Of a stretch of DNA of 6,111 nt, positions 5,664-6,111 are shown piece after piece. Within the stretch, counting starts at the first letter, position 1. The number at the start of each line of letters is the position of its first letter. Location: the NCBI GenBank assembly GCA_900766795.1, contig CAAFWX010000062.1, positions 1 through 6,111 of the forward strand. Direction: 5' to 3'. This stretch comes from Oscillospiraceae bacterium. Its GTDB lineage: Bacteria > Bacillota_A > Clostridia > Oscillospirales > Ruminococcaceae. Both the position numbers and the translations under genes were made by a program. Under the pieces are notes generated by a model. The model saw only the letters and a program-made list of their open reading frames with translations. It made no database searches and was not told the DNA's origin.

Positions 5664-6099
5664 CTACCTGCCCACGCTCACGGCGATTACGCTGATGTCG
5701 TCGCGCTTTCCGTTTTCCGAGGCGCGCGCCGCCCGCGCGATACGCTCGGACAGTTCTTTCGGCGCAGTGCGGCGGGACAGCTCGCGCGACAGCCAATCCT
5801 CGTCGGCGGTGCAGCCGTCGGTCATCATCAGAATCGTATCTCCCGCCGAAACGCGGAACTGCTGCGCAGGAATTGACAGCCGCCCGCCCGTTCCCGCAGG
5901 CGGCGAGGAAAGCGACGCGCGCACCAGCCTGTCCGCGGTCTTGATGTAGGTCACAGCCGCTCCCGCCTTGTAAACCGCGCACTCGCCGCTGTTTAGGTCA
6001 ATTTTGCAGATGTCAAGCGTTGCGAAGCTTTCGTCCGCGGACTTCACCATCAGCGAGGTGTTGACCGTTTCGAGCGCCGCCGTCAGCGGCACGCCGCTT
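5664..6099 (-). CDS. spoIIE: Stage II sporulation protein E, C-terminal PP2C-type phosphatase domain (5' partial)
   Basis: SpoIIE is a membrane-anchored serine phosphatase that dephosphorylates SpoIIAA and so releases sigma-F in the forespore (family knowledge). About 145 C-terminal residues are present, ending in TAG. The block ETVNTSLMVKSADESFATLD, then IDLNSGECAVYKAGAAVTYIK, resembles the SpoIIE core and not generic RsbU-type phosphatases. The metal-binding signatures GDTILMMTDG and KRDDISVIAV are both intact. The membrane-spanning N-terminus and the central region lie outside the window. A GTG at 6092 is internal to the domain and should not be taken as the start. The in-frame codons beyond 6099 come from adapter sequence. 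The stretch is visibly more GC-rich than the glg genes. It is separated from glgB by 352 bases with a likely terminator, so the two are probably independent units. Confidence 0.88.
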
Positions 6100-6111
6100 A
6101 GATCGGAAGAG
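6100..6111. other. Illumina TruSeq adapter remnant at the contig end
   Basis: The final 12 bases, AGATCGGAAGAG, are the exact start of the TruSeq adapter read-through sequence. An exact match placed precisely at the sequence end is very unlikely by chance. These bases should be trimmed, and the residues they appear to encode are not part of SpoIIE. Confidence 0.9.

Noticed and set aside
5664..6092. Complete 142-residue phosphatase starting at GTG 6092
   Set aside because: The frame continues upstream to the contig edge and the sequence begins inside the PP2C fold, so it is a truncated SpoIIE and not a short protein.

Overview
The window looks like a complete short contig from a metagenome or draft genome of an endospore-forming Firmicute, probably a Clostridia member of the Ruminococcus/Oscillospiraceae type. 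That placement is inference. It rests on the GlgC plus GlgD pair found in Firmicutes, a SpoIIE C-terminus, strong AGGAGG ribosome binding sites and a consensus vegetative promoter. The last 12 bases match the start of the Illumina TruSeq adapter, so the right edge is a sequencing artefact and not genomic DNA.

All recognisable genes lie on the minus strand. From right to left these are: the 3' end of spoIIE (5664-6099), a likely terminator (5562-5591), a second perfect hairpin (5602-5628), and a possible 38-codon small ORF (5432-5548). Next comes a sigma-A type promoter whose -10 lies inside a 20-bp palindrome (5399-5435). The glycogen operon follows: glgB (3104-5311), glgC (1804-3009) and glgD (659-1783), closed by an intrinsic terminator (592-627). 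GlgC makes ADP-glucose, GlgD is the catalytically degenerate partner thought to modulate GlgC, and GlgB adds alpha-1,6 branches. The glycogen synthase (glgA) and phosphorylase (glgP) that often follow are absent, because the operon terminates right after glgD. GlgB carries an unusual C-terminal tail of about 105 residues rich in Lys, Ala, Glu and Pro.

The left 590 bases hold no convincing gene but are densely structured. Positions 1-323 form a long imperfect inverted repeat. Positions 325-413 form a second, G/C-tract hairpin with quadruplex potential. Positions 415-586 hold a 66-bp tandem repeat (22 codons per period). A short motif, GTTTTCTC followed by C and G bases, recurs in all three blocks. 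This mosaic repeat region is the least explained part of the window.
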